NCBI GenBank assembly: GCA_030656575.1 | Contig: JAUSPO010000132.1 | Span: forward strand, 1-58,258 | Origin: Bacillota bacterium | GTDB taxonomy: Bacteria; Bacillota; Dethiobacteria; DTU022; UBA8154 | Direction: 5' to 3' | DNA length: 58,258 bases | Shown: piece by piece, positions 8,888-16,236 of the stretch | Numbering within the stretch: the stretch's first letter is position 1 | Layout of the letters: each line of letters opens with the position of its first letter | Program-made: the position numbers and the translations under genes | Notes under the pieces: model-generated | The model's database searches: none | Seen by the model: only the letters and a program-made list of their open reading frames with translations | Told to the model about the DNA's origin: nothing

Positions 8888-8912
8888 TTGTTAGCATGAA
8901 AAAGCCGGGTGG

Positions 8913-10193
8913 TTATGCCGCGTTACCCCTATGCACCCAATAGCTGTCCCATTGTTTGTTCAACAGGATTGTTTTGAACGCCAAAAGGGCATCGCCCCCT
9001 CTGCGCGTCCATTGCATTGAGGTGTTTTTCTGGCGGCGTGCCACAAGGAGATCATTTGCTTTTTCAACAATACCACTGCCATTGTACAAGCACTTTTGTC
9101 GTCTCAAATCATAATTGGGGATGCTTTCTTTACGTGTATTGATATAGCCAATCAGCTCTGACAGTTTGCCTTGGTTCCGGCACTTATCGTTTAGGGCAGC
9201 CAATCGTACCAGTGCATCATCTATTTTTCCATGCCATAAATCGCGCATTAAGGAAGAAAACACTTCGTTTTTGTGGGACTTGCCATAACAGATCATGCTC
9301 AGTAGCTCTTTAGATTTCTTTTCCAGGTGATACCAGTCCAGAATCAGTGTCTTGTTTGTAAAATCGGCCAACACGCCAAGGTAAATTTGCTTTGTTATCC
9401 ATTTGGCACCATCCGCTATGACTGTAATGGATTGTGGATTGATCTTTTTGACCAAGAACCTGATCTCTTCAACAAGATTCTCTCCGCTTAAATAGTATAT
9501 CCCCGCTGTAGTGACAAGGGCGCCGGTCAGATGTTGGAGATATTTGGCTTGATCCCAGTTGTTGACCAAAATCTCATCCACGAAGATCAGCAGTTCTCCC
9601 GGCTGCGGCTTGGGGCCTAATTGCGACAATTGACTGAGAATTTCATCGTCAATAGCCGTAAACGGCTCAAAGTTTTCATTATAGTACTGCTTTGCACGTT
9701 TCCAATCATACCGGGATAAACCTTCTGGTATTTGACCTGAGTTATTCTGATGAATAAGATCGCCTACTGATTCTTTAATCTCTTCAGGCCATGCCTTCTG
9801 CTGCTTTCTGCTGTTTCTTGGTACAAAACTCGATTCAGCATCAAAGTCTTTTTGAGTTTGCTCAAGATAATTGCGGAGATCTTCTCCACATCGCATGGCA
9901 ATATTCTCAATACTGTGATCTGTGATGATGTTTTCGTCATCACAGAAAAACCCCAATAGACGTTGGGACGTTTCATAGGGGATGTCGCTTGCAACAAGGC
10001 AACATATTTCCTCAAATCCAGGAAACACAATACGCCCATTGTGTTGCGGCAGAATGGTGTCAAGGGGTACAAAATGGGTGTCGCAATCGGTACAATACAG
10101 TTTTTGTCTTGGATATTTGAGTAACCCTGAACGGCTCAACAAGGAAATATCTTTACGTCCATTTTTAATCACATGACAGGTTGCGTGCTCCAC
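8913..10193 (-). CDS. IS transposase, DDE-type main frame (OrfB)
   Basis: A 426-residue frame with two CxxC-like zinc motifs near the start (CTDCDTHF), a central LLIFVDEI (first acidic residue), VIADGAKWI (second) and GSGIVEKANDLLVARR (late Glu), in the order of a DDE transposase. Reading upstream without a stop, the frame continues through the first GTG (10193) back to the A8 run at 10246-10253, where it joins the 79-residue frame by a -1 shift. The native product is therefore probably a fusion covering 10444-8913 of about 510 residues. It appears intact, so the element may be active. Confidence 0.8.
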   Translation of the reverse strand: MEHATCHVIKNGRKDISLLSRSGLLKYPRQKLYCTDCDTHFVPLDTILPQHNGRIVFPGFEEICCLVASDIPYETSQRLLGFFCDDENIITDHSIENIAMRCGEDLRNYLEQTQKDFDAESSFVPRNSRKQQKAWPEEIKESVGDLIHQNNSGQIPEGLSRYDWKRAKQYYNENFEPFTAIDDEILSQLSQLGPKPQPGELLIFVDEILVNNWDQAKYLQHLTGALVTTAGIYYLSGENLVEEIRFLVKKINPQSITVIADGAKWITKQIYLGVLADFTNKTLILDWYHLEKKSKELLSMICYGKSHKNEVFSSLMRDLWHGKIDDALVRLAALNDKCRNQGKLSELIGYINTRKESIPNYDLRRQKCLYNGSGIVEKANDLLVARRQKNTSMQWTRRGGDALLAFKTILLNKQWDSYWVHRGNAA

Positions 10194-10204
10194 ATAGGGT
10201 TCAA

Positions 10205-10444
10205 TTATTTGCTCTTCTTGCTGCTGTATTTGTTTAATTGTAGCGTTTTTTTTAGAGTCGAAGCAGCATCTACCGCATTTTGCTCCACTTTACTTAGCCA
10301 GGCTAACTTATCGGATTCGGTTAGCTTATTGGGGGGACCAAGATCAATGGGCTCAATTTCAGAGATTATCTTATCACTTATTACCTTACCGGTTTCATCA
10401 ACTTCACGAATAAGAACTTGGATTGTCTTCTTCATTAAGCTCAC
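10205..10444 (-). CDS. IS OrfA, N-terminal part of the frameshift transposase
   Basis: A 79-residue frame (MSLMKKTIQVLIREVDETGK...) that begins inside the insertion sequence and ends 11 bases before the GTG of the main frame. It contains CTA AAA AAA ACG; a -1 slip there continues as NATIKQIQQQEEQIIEPYVEH, directly into the transposase. Taken alone it ends 14 codons later (ending SSKKSK). Two-frame organisation with a poly-A shift site is common among IS elements. Confidence 0.65.
   Translation of the reverse strand: MSLMKKTIQVLIREVDETGKVISDKIISEIEPIDLGPPNKLTESDKLAWLSKVEQNAVDAASTLKKTLQLNKYSSKKSK
10246..10253 (-). promoter_or_regulatory. Candidate -1 programmed frameshift site (A8)
   Basis: On the minus strand the OrfA frame reads CTA AAA AAA ACG, an A_AAA_AAA slippery heptamer. 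A one-base backward slip joins OrfA to the transposase frame with no intervening stop. Confidence 0.6.
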
Positions 10445-10729
10445 TTCCCATCATAGTAGTCGTGGCTATGTTTCAGATAATAGCTCACAACCATATGATA
10501 CCTGACGGCGATTCAAATGTCCAGCGTCAGTTTCGCAACATCTTATCTACGATAATCTAGAATATTTATGACTTAATGAAAGGAGTAGAAAACGCTGTAA
10601 TAAGCATTCTCTACCGTTCGATGCATAAAAACCTTTGGCCGGTTTGTTTGTCCAGCCCCAGTTTTACCGATGGATCTGCTCCACCCGGCTTTTTCATGCT
10701 AACAAATAATTTACACTCCCTGGCAAGAA

Positions 10730-10769
10730 CGACAAACATAAATCCCATCTTTTCCAGGTGGGATTAGTA
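10730..10769. repeat. ~40-bp hairpin repeat, copy 1 (second copy 12470-12508)
   Basis: Begins CGACAAACATAAATCCCATC, with a stem around TTTTCCA closing on GGTGGGATT. The copy at 12470-12508 is in the same orientation and differs by one indel and one substitution. Together they bracket the VOC/VWA/HTH segment. Confidence 0.7.
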
Positions 10770-10780
10770 ACCTTAGGAAA

Positions 10781-11061
10781 TTAATCATCGGCTTGACATG
10801 ACCTAAAGTGCTCTAACACTTGCTCCAGAGGTATGGATGTCACAAAACAAATGTCTCCCGCTCCAGGAGTTGGAGATAGGGCTTTTGGTTCAAGTTCTTT
10901 ACCAGCTTCATAAAGATTGATTTTTTGAGTTCCAAAAAACAGAGCCTTTCGGCCATTTCCAAAAGTTATTACTTGCATACCGAAAACCTTAGAATAAAAT
11001 TCACATGTTTCTTCAATGTTTGTACTGTTAGAACAATATGATCAATCCTATCAAATTTCAT
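10781..11061 (-). pseudogene. VOC (glyoxalase-fold) family protein, frameshifted and 3'-truncated
   Basis: From ATG 11061 the frame reads MKFDRIDHIVLTVQ, the start of a glyoxalase/VOC domain with its metal-binding His. The continuation, IEETCEFYSKVFGMQVITFG and then KALFFGTQKINLYEAG, lies in a second frame; one missing base near 11015 explains it. The protein then stops after EHFRSCQADD, about 35 residues short of the usual end (the second metal-binding Glu segment is missing). The repeat at 10730-10769 lies directly downstream, so insertion or recombination there probably removed the tail. Confidence 0.75.
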
Positions 11062-11199
11062 GTGTTCGCCTCATGTTATCCACCGCTGTTACATTACCAA
11101 AACGTTTTGTCAAACCATCCCAGACTACTGCCCATTCCATGATCAATGGAAGTAGTTACCAGTACAAAGACCCGAAGGATCTCCCCATCCGGCATCCTC

Positions 11200-11805
11200 C
11201 TATTTTTTACCGTTCTTCTTTGTGCCTTTTCTTTTTTCTGAAACTACATTACTTGCCAAGCAATACATGCTGTCAATACCAGCTTTCGAAGCTGAAAAGT
11301 TATGCGCATTTTCCATCGCAATTCCTATGCTGTCAGCTTCTTTTGCAGCATCGATATTTGCTCCAAGGAAGATGAAGTCCCATTTGTATTTATCCTGCTG
11401 GTGTTTTATAAGCTCTTTCACTTTTTCATAGGTAAATTCACGACTGGCATTTTCCAAACCGTCTGTTGTGATAACAAATATAACCTTGCCGGGTCTTTCC
11501 TCCTCACTGCTCATTGACAATCTTGAACCCACATCAAAAATGCTTTTCCCCACTGCATCCAATAGGGCTGTGCACCCTCTAACATAATACTCCTTACCGG
11601 TTAGCCTGGCTTTATTGATATCAATGCCATTCCATAATATCTCATACTTGTCATCGAAGAGGGCAACTGTAACAATCGTATCACCTTCTGCTTGTTTCTG
11701 CTTCTCAATAAAAGCATTAAAACCACCAATGGTATCACTTTCAAACCCTCCCATGGATCCGCTCCGGTCAAGCAGGAAAACAATTTCTGTCAGATTCATC
11801 TTCAT
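11200..11805 (-). CDS. von Willebrand factor A (VWA) domain protein
   Basis: About 200 residues forming one VWA domain: MIDAS motif DRSGSM near residue 13, TALLD (MIDAS Thr) and TTDGLEN. The basic Lys/Arg/Gly tail (KRKGTKKNGKK) is unusual. There is no signal peptide or membrane segment, so it should be cytoplasmic. ATG 11805 has AAAGGA nine bases upstream and is preferred over ATG 11814, which overlaps the ribosome binding site. It is transcribed divergently from an HTH protein across a 97-base gap with a perfect palindrome (11867-11883), suggesting a two-gene module. Function is unknown; cytoplasmic VWA proteins often act as adaptors for AAA ATPases, none of which is seen here. Confidence 0.75.
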   Translation of the reverse strand: MKMNLTEIVFLLDRSGSMGGFESDTIGGFNAFIEKQKQAEGDTIVTVALFDDKYEILWNGIDINKARLTGKEYYVRGCTALLDAVGKSIFDVGSRLSMSSEEERPGKVIFVITTDGLENASREFTYEKVKELIKHQQDKYKWDFIFLGANIDAAKEADSIGIAMENAHNFSASKAGIDSMYCLASNVVSEKRKGTKKNGKK

Positions 11806-11866
11806 GCATATCATCCTTTCGGTTTTTGTTCATGGTATAATATTACATGAAGTCTTCCTTTATTTG

Positions 11867-11883
11867 GTCGCTTAATAAGCGAC
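11867..11883. promoter_or_regulatory. 17-bp perfect palindrome between the VWA and HTH genes
   Basis: GTCGCTTAATAAGCGAC has two 8-base arms around one central base. It lies downstream of a TATAAT box (11836-11841) and 18 bases before ATG 11902, a good position for repression by the adjacent HTH protein. Confidence 0.6.
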
Positions 11884-11901
11884 ATTTCCGGGGTGGGCAA
11901 T

Positions 11902-12399
11902 ATGCTTGACAAAAAGGTCTTATTAGAATTACAGGAATATGTAGAAAGCCACTCGAACGTGGTTTTTTCTCCCATTTGTAATTATGTAGGAGGAACTCTT
12001 TCTGAAAGCATACATCATAACGAATTAGAAGATTTTATTAAAAACACCCGTCAACCAACATTCAGACAGGTTTTGTTCAGCTTTATCGATAAAAAAGGAG
12101 CCAGTGACTCAGATATTTACAAAAGGGCTGGTATAGACCGCAGGCACTTTTCTAAAACACGTTCCAACCCCGATTACCGGCCTGGTAAAAATTCCGTTAT
12201 TGCTCTAACGATGGCCCTGGAACTTAATAAAAAAGAAGGCGACAAACTATTAAGCGCTGCCGGTTACTCATTATCCGAAAGTGATACCTTCGATTTGGTA
12301 ATTCAGTTCTGCTTGGCAAAAAAGATCTACAACATACATGATGTCAACCAGGCTTTAGATTATTTCAGTTTAAAACCATTGATTGGGGTGTTAGAATAA
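11902..12399 (+). CDS. Helix-turn-helix-like protein paired with the VWA gene
   Basis: About 165 residues. The core (FRQVLFSFIDKKGASDSDIY, KRAGIDRRHFSKTRSNPDY, then KNSVIALTMALELNKKEGDK) matches a Cro/CI-like fold known as a C-terminal domain in some Firmicutes macro-domain proteins, followed by a tail with FDLVIQFCLAKKIYNIHDVN. ATG 11902 follows GGGGTGGG at a proper distance; GTG 11893 would sit within that site. It is divergent from the VWA gene with a palindrome between. DNA binding is inferred from the fold, not shown. Confidence 0.6.
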   Translation: MLDKKVLLELQEYVESHSNVVFSPICNYVGGTLSESIHHNELEDFIKNTRQPTFRQVLFSFIDKKGASDSDIYKRAGIDRRHFSKTRSNPDYRPGKNSVIALTMALELNKKEGDKLLSAAGYSLSESDTFDLVIQFCLAKKIYNIHDVNQALDYFSLKPLIGVLE

Positions 12400-12469
12400 A
12401 TAAAAATCAATGTTAATACAAGCTTGCTTATTCTTTGGCCATTGTCTTATAGTCATCAGTCCCAAAAAG

Positions 12470-12508
12470 CGACAAACATAATCCCACCTTTTCCAGGTGG
12501 GATTAGTA
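12470..12508. repeat. ~40-bp hairpin repeat, copy 2
   Basis: Direct repeat of 10730-10769; AATCCCACC and GGTGGGATT form a perfect 9-bp stem with loop TTTTCCA. No T-run follows. It lies 70 bases after the HTH gene. Confidence 0.7.
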
Positions 12509-12559
12509 TATTGCGACAAAAGGATAGATAATTTCATCCTATTGATGACTTTCTTATCA

Positions 12560-12817
12560 TTACTCCTGCACCTTGTGTTCTAAATAGAATAAATCATCAA
12601 CTAGCAACCTAGATCTTAGTCCTTGTTTTTCAAAAATAATATCGTTAATGGCTTTACATATCTTAAATGCTAATAATGTAGATGATACGTAAACACCTCT
12701 TTCGATATCACTGTAATAATTTCGTTTCACCCCAAGTTTTAATGAAATATCATCTTGAGTTATTTTAAACTTTTTTCGGTATTTTTTTAAATTATTTTTA
12801 AGCACATAGTCACTCAT
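12560..12817 (-). CDS. XRE-family helix-turn-helix protein
   Basis: 85 residues with one Cro/CI-type HTH (YRKKFKITQDDISLKLGV, then KRNYYSDIERGV, about residues 13-45). The ATG immediately follows the stop of the zinc-finger gene (TAA ATG), so the two are translated together. A zinc-ribbon followed by an XRE domain is the architecture of MqsA/YgiT-type antitoxins, here split into two proteins. It probably binds its own promoter. Confidence 0.7.
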   Translation of the reverse strand: MSDYVLKNNLKKYRKKFKITQDDISLKLGVKRNYYSDIERGVYVSSTLLAFKICKAINDIIFEKQGLRSRLLVDDLFYLEHKVQE

Positions 12818-13063
12818 TTAAATTGCTGACGTAGCAGCCTCCTCTTCAAAAACGTAACCTGGAATGTTAGTAGTTGTCGGTAAATTTCTTTCAATAATAT
12901 CATCGATCCAATCTAGTACTTTTTCGTGGTAAAAGTATTCTTTGCAATGTGGACAATATAGAACAGGTATATTGTTAAAAATAACTAGTTCTCCTTCTTT
13001 GTTTCGCCGTTCTTCATTCTTAGTCGTTCGAACCAATTCATGCACACAAAATGCACATTTCAT
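12818..13063 (-). CDS. YgiT-type (MqsA-like) zinc-finger protein
   Basis: 81 residues with CAFC near the start and CPHC about 40 residues later, separated by a conserved VIFNNIPVLY stretch; this is the YgiT/MqsA N-terminal zinc ribbon. ATG 13063 has GAGAGGTG upstream and is preferred to ATG 13087. The gene forms an operon with the XRE gene. In this family the upstream neighbour is normally a toxin, but the 300 bases upstream hold no gene, so the pair looks orphaned. Confidence 0.75.
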   Translation of the reverse strand: MKCAFCVHELVRTTKNEERRNKEGELVIFNNIPVLYCPHCKEYFYHEKVLDWIDDIIERNLPTTTNIPGYVFEEEAATSAI

Positions 13064-13317
13064 AAATAACACCTCTCTATTATTCATAAATTTAAGTTAT
13101 ATATATCAATCTTTTTTTTGAGGGTTTATCCGGGCGGCCAGTTTTCTAACCACCCGTCCCCATTATTTTCATAGTTTCTGTTTTAATAATTTTTTCATAA
13201 GAACATCCTCTCCTTTCTAAGCCTGATATAAATATAATTGTATTCATTACAAATGTCAAGCATATTTAATGAATTCCTTACATTTTGGGTCGGGATTATC
13301 AATTAAATATTTAGGTT

Positions 13318-13383
13318 CATAGCATCTTCAGGGGTAGTCTGTCTTTTACCCATCTGCGAATCGCAAGTTCCGATACTCCTAGG
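13318..13383 (-). pseudogene. Short remnant resembling a transposase HTH
   Basis: The minus frame reads LGVSELAIRRWVKDRLPL, the pattern of an IS3-type OrfA helix-turn-helix, and then stops. It is too short to classify with certainty and abuts a REP-like repeat. The wider gap 13064-13458 has no intact gene. Confidence 0.35.
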
Positions 13384-13386
13384 GAA

Positions 13387-13413
13387 GTGACAGGGGGACG
13401 GGGTTGTTGTCAC
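13387..13413. repeat. Solo REP-like repeat
   Basis: GTGACAGGGGGACGGGG... closing on TTGTTGTCAC, the same unit as at the ends of the RAYT element (21088-21130). The 6-bp ends GTGACA/TGTCAC are inverted. Confidence 0.8.
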
Positions 13414-13458
13414 CCTTGATCTTTATCAATAACTCCTTTATATCCCAGTTTAACTCTC

Positions 13459-13795
13459 TTATTTGTATGTTGATATCAAGCCTATCGCACTATACAAATA
13501 TTTATAACTTATTAATCTCTTTATATTGGACAATTTCAAGGCAAGGAAACAATAAACGGAAACTTCGCGGTCAAGTGAGCTTGTTTTAGGATAAGATGAT
13601 GCAGCTATTGCTTTGTCAATCTGATAGCACTTGATAAAGGGCAAAAAACAGAGAATGCCAGCTAACTGAGAAGTGAATTTTTCCCTTCTAAACTCTAAGG
13701 CTCTTGATTTTGCAGCCAGAAGTTGCTTTGGGATTTGTATTTTTATTTCCTGCTTGATCTGACTATCTCTTCTGGGTAAACGGGCAAAGCCTTAT
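13459..13795 (-). pseudogene. N-terminal remnant of a large IS transposase
   Basis: A minus-strand frame open from about 13795 reads GFARLPRRDSQIKQEIKIQ, then LAGILCFLPFIKC, then SVYCFLALKLSNIKR. This order is that of a large Firmicutes transposase family with a conserved LSFLALKL..VKR stretch. It then degenerates and stops; the remaining several hundred residues are absent. Confidence 0.5.
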
Positions 13796-13851
13796 AATGA
13801 AAATCTATGATAAATAATTATTTTCTATAATCCATTAGGGAATTATGTACG

Positions 13852-13926
13852 TATTTCGTTAATAAAACAAGGAGATCCTTCATTATAAGCAAAAAAATAC
13901 CATCTATCTCAATATTTTGTCACTTC
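13852..13926. repeat. ~75-bp repeat, copy 1 (copy 2 at 15947-16021)
   Basis: Begins TATTTCGTTAATAAAACAAG and includes GATCCTTCATTATAAGCAAAA; about 85% identical to 15947-16021 in the same orientation. The two copies bracket the HicBA-like genes and SDR remnants. Confidence 0.75.
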
Positions 13927-14064
13927 ATCTCATGGAAATATCGCTTAACCGATTCTTTAAGATATGTCGAGTAAATTTGGTCACAAGGCACATCCCCCTT
14001 TCTTAATTATAGTTGACGGCGGACAGGGAATAGTAAACTCATCCGGGTATCAACCAATCACGGG

Positions 14065-14271
14065 TTATCGAGGTGAGGGTCTGCTTTTGTAGCCCTGCCA
14101 AGAATGCGGACCATTTCCGGTCTCCAGAAGGGCCGCCTCTTTATTGGGTAAAATCTTGGCACCGAAATATAAAGGCAAAAACTCCGGCAGGGTAATATCA
14201 AAGCGGCTTTGCTGCAATATATTGTCCACTTCCTGCAGCTTGATTGAGACCACGGCATGGTCCCGGTTCAC
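14065..14271 (-). pseudogene. Unrecognised gene fragment
   Basis: A 68-codon frame (MNRDHAVVSIKLQEVDNILQ...) with protein-like composition up to about LLETGNG, after which it looks random. No ribosome binding site or complete domain is seen. It may be the start of a gene cut off by rearrangement. Confidence 0.3.
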
Positions 14272-14315
14272 CTTATCGCTAAGTCAAGCATATAAATCTA
14301 ATGAATGAATATAAT

Positions 14316-14354
14316 AAGACTAGATTGACTAGCAAGACTAGATTATTATAAAAT
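14316..14354 (+). promoter_or_regulatory. Promoter of the HicBA-like pair with two direct repeats
   Basis: TTGACT (14325-14330) and TATAAA (14347-14352) with a 16-bp spacer. AAGACTAGATT occurs at 14316-14326 and again at 14334-14344, 18 bp apart, overlapping the -35 and spacer, as expected for antitoxin autorepression. Confidence 0.6.
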
Positions 14355-14368
14355 AGAAGGGAGATAAT

Positions 14369-14842
14369 ATGAAAAAACGCGGGGAGGGTAAAAATATGGA
14401 AGCATCGCTTGATGAAAGATATAATGTAAGCGACACAAAAAAATACTATTCAAAGATAAATGAAACAGTCCTTGCGGGACTAATTGTTACAACTTTCAAT
14501 GCTTTCAAAGACGAAAAAAACTCTCAGGTTTCTCATATTAGAAAGGACATACTTGAACATTTAGCCTTGCAAAGCAGTAAATACGATATTGCAAAGACAT
14601 TTGACAATGAATTAAATGTTTGGACGGTAGCTGTTAATGAAATTAATTTATATGGGGAAGGCAACACTGAGAACGAAGCCGTCGAAGACTTAATCGATTC
14701 CGTTATCGAGTATGCCTCTCTTTATAAAGAAAAATCCGATCTCTTTTGTAAAGTGGAAAGCCTGGACAAGCTTGTGTTTTTTATACGAATCCTTCTTTGC
14801 CAGGGAGATAGAGAAAAGATTAAGAAACTTTTAGGGGTCTAA
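14369..14842 (+). CDS. HicB-like antitoxin
   Basis: 157 residues. The central stretch (DNELNVWTVAVNEINLYGEG, then NTENEAVEDLIDSVIEYA) has the partial RNase-H-like fold pattern of HicB-type antitoxins; the N-terminal ~45 residues are polar and probably hold a different DNA-binding segment. ATG 14369 follows AGGGAGAT. The stop is one base before the ATG of the toxin-like gene. Antitoxin role is inferred from the partner and the autoregulatory-looking promoter. Confidence 0.6.
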   Translation: MKKRGEGKNMEASLDERYNVSDTKKYYSKINETVLAGLIVTTFNAFKDEKNSQVSHIRKDILEHLALQSSKYDIAKTFDNELNVWTVAVNEINLYGEGNTENEAVEDLIDSVIEYASLYKEKSDLFCKVESLDKLVFFIRILLCQGDREKIKKLLGV

Positions 14843-14843
14843 C

Positions 14844-15086
14844 ATGCCAATAAGATTTAGTCATAAAGATATAGAACGGCTGCTAAGACATTTTCGAATG
14901 GAGCCGTTGAAAAAAGGCGGCAATTTGTATGGCGGAATAGGGCTTGACGGAATATGGAGAACATGTAAATTCGATTACCATAAAGGCCGAGACATAGTTG
15001 CGACAGGAACGGCAGGCGTAATAGCGAAATCTTTAGGCTTCACAAACGTCCAGCATATGAAAAATTATATTGAAAAAAATCGTTAG
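14844..15086 (+). CDS. HicA-family-like toxin
   Basis: 80 residues. The pattern LKKGGNLYGGIGLDGIWRTC, then HKGRDIVATGTA and IAKSLGFTNVQHMKNYI, matches a HicA-related family annotated as an mRNA interferase. The catalytic-looking HKGRD segment replaces the usual GSHH. The gene is tightly coupled to the antitoxin (one intervening base). RNase activity is known for HicA relatives, not shown here. Confidence 0.65.
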   Translation: MPIRFSHKDIERLLRHFRMEPLKKGGNLYGGIGLDGIWRTCKFDYHKGRDIVATGTAGVIAKSLGFTNVQHMKNYIEKNR

Positions 15087-15109
15087 AGAGCATTTTTATT
15101 TCTAAATGG

Positions 15110-15530
15110 CTCTAACTTCTTTTTCAAATTTGCGTTGTCCTCGTCCTGATGGATAGCACCGGTTACACATTTTGCTCAATTAACTCAATTTTAAACATTC
15201 CCCATTTATCAACAACAGCTTTCACAGCTTCATCAACATCAGAGTCTTCCGTAACATCAGTTTTACAGATAAATCATTTTCCTGAGCCATATCTTCTCCT
15301 CTAAATAACATAAACCTTACGCCCTTTCTTTCGTAAGAAAAATTTTCCTCACCAGGAAAGCATCCATTTCCGGGTGGTAAAACATACTAGCGCATGGAAA
15401 CATGTTCAGGATGTTTAGGTTCATTCCATGCTATGAGGAATTCTTCATAACAGGCTCCGGCTTCGTTTTCCGATACTGCAGATTTATATGTAATAATAGC
15501 TCACCTTTTCTTCTCTTCTTATATTTTTTT
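15110..15530 (-). pseudogene. Degenerate minus-strand coding remnant
   Basis: Protein-like pieces in changing frames: SENEAGACYEEFLIAWNEPK, a stop, GEENFSYERKGVRFMLF, and TDVTEDSDVDEAVKAVVDKWG. The last resembles the NAD(P)-binding half of a short-chain dehydrogenase. No intact frame remains. The original gene or genes cannot be named. Confidence 0.35.
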
Positions 15531-15636
15531 TCTTATTTCTTTAACATTATCTGCAATAAAGCTAATTAATAAGAAAAATGCCCAAGCTCCTATTCACTGA
15601 ATTAAAGCAACAAAACCAAGAAAAAAACCCACAGTA

Positions 15637-15945
15637 TTAGGTTCTGAATATTATCCCTTCATTTCTCTTGATCATGTCAGGAAGAAAATACTTAAGCAGT
15701 AGGACCGGTCCGCGCAGATTAACGCCGTAGCTCTGATCCCATTTTCTGATACCCACTTCATGCACAGCACCTACGGGTGCCACGATGGCGTTATTGATAA
15801 TGATATTGACATATCCTAACGCTTGAGTTACAAAGCGATGCAATTTTCTAATACTTTTTTTCCTCTACATCAGTGTGCAAAAAATACACGTTTCCATCGC
15901 CGAATTCATTCTGTAACTGTTCCTGTGCTTTAAGGTGATATGTTT
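15637..15945 (-). pseudogene. Short-chain dehydrogenase/reductase (SDR) remnant
   Basis: YVNIIINNAIVAPVGAVHEV (the SDR NNAG-type motif, here NNAI), followed by WDQSYGVNLRGPVLLLKYFL, then FLPDMIKRNEGI. Upstream, in other frames, is FGDGNVYFLHTDVEEKK. The catalytic Tyr-Lys half is missing because the frame ends at 15637. The fragment abuts the 75-bp repeat copy at 15947. Confidence 0.6.
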
Positions 15946-15946
15946 A

Positions 15947-16021
15947 TATTTCGTTAATAAAACAAGAGGATCCTTCATTATAAGCAAAAGTATACCATCT
16001 AACAAAATATTTTGTCATTTC
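15947..16021. repeat. ~75-bp repeat, copy 2
   Basis: Same orientation as 13852-13926; differs by scattered substitutions and small indels. Confidence 0.75.
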
Positions 16022-16170
16022 AATAGAAGAAGCCCATGATAAGATTTCGATATTTTTAAAAGAAGGGATTTAGCCAAAGGATAGCGAAGGTTCACATAAA
16101 AATCGTTATAAGCAAAATTTATTTTGTACATGCCAGACCACGACGGGATTGGTGGTTTTATCGATTGGGA

Positions 16171-16195
16171 GTGACACGGACGGGGTTACTGTCAC
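16171..16195. repeat. Solo REP-like repeat
   Basis: GTGACACGGACGGGG... closing on CTGTCAC, a diverged member of the REP family. The gap 16022-16236 holds nothing else recognisable. Confidence 0.7.
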
Positions 16196-16236
16196 ACTTT
16201 GAGCTGAAAAGATAAAACGAGTGGAGCACCCTGCCT

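Larger units (their letters stand above)
8888..10705 (-). mobile_element. Complete ~1.82 kb insertion sequence with 25-bp perfect terminal inverted repeats
   Basis: The left end (8888-8912) begins TTGTTAGCATGAAAAAGCC and is the exact reverse complement of 10681-10705. Inside are two overlapping-type reading frames on the minus strand (10444-10205 and 10193-8913) that fuse by a -1 shift on an A8 run. No clear target-site duplication is visible in the flanks. The family looks closest to ISKra4-like DDE elements, judged from the C-terminal GSGIVEKAN...SMQW pattern; ISLre2 is the alternative. Confidence 0.85.

Noticed and set aside
12560-13063. A toxin gene partner in the 300 bases upstream of the YgiT-type gene
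   Set aside because: No frame with ribosome binding site or known toxin motif found there.
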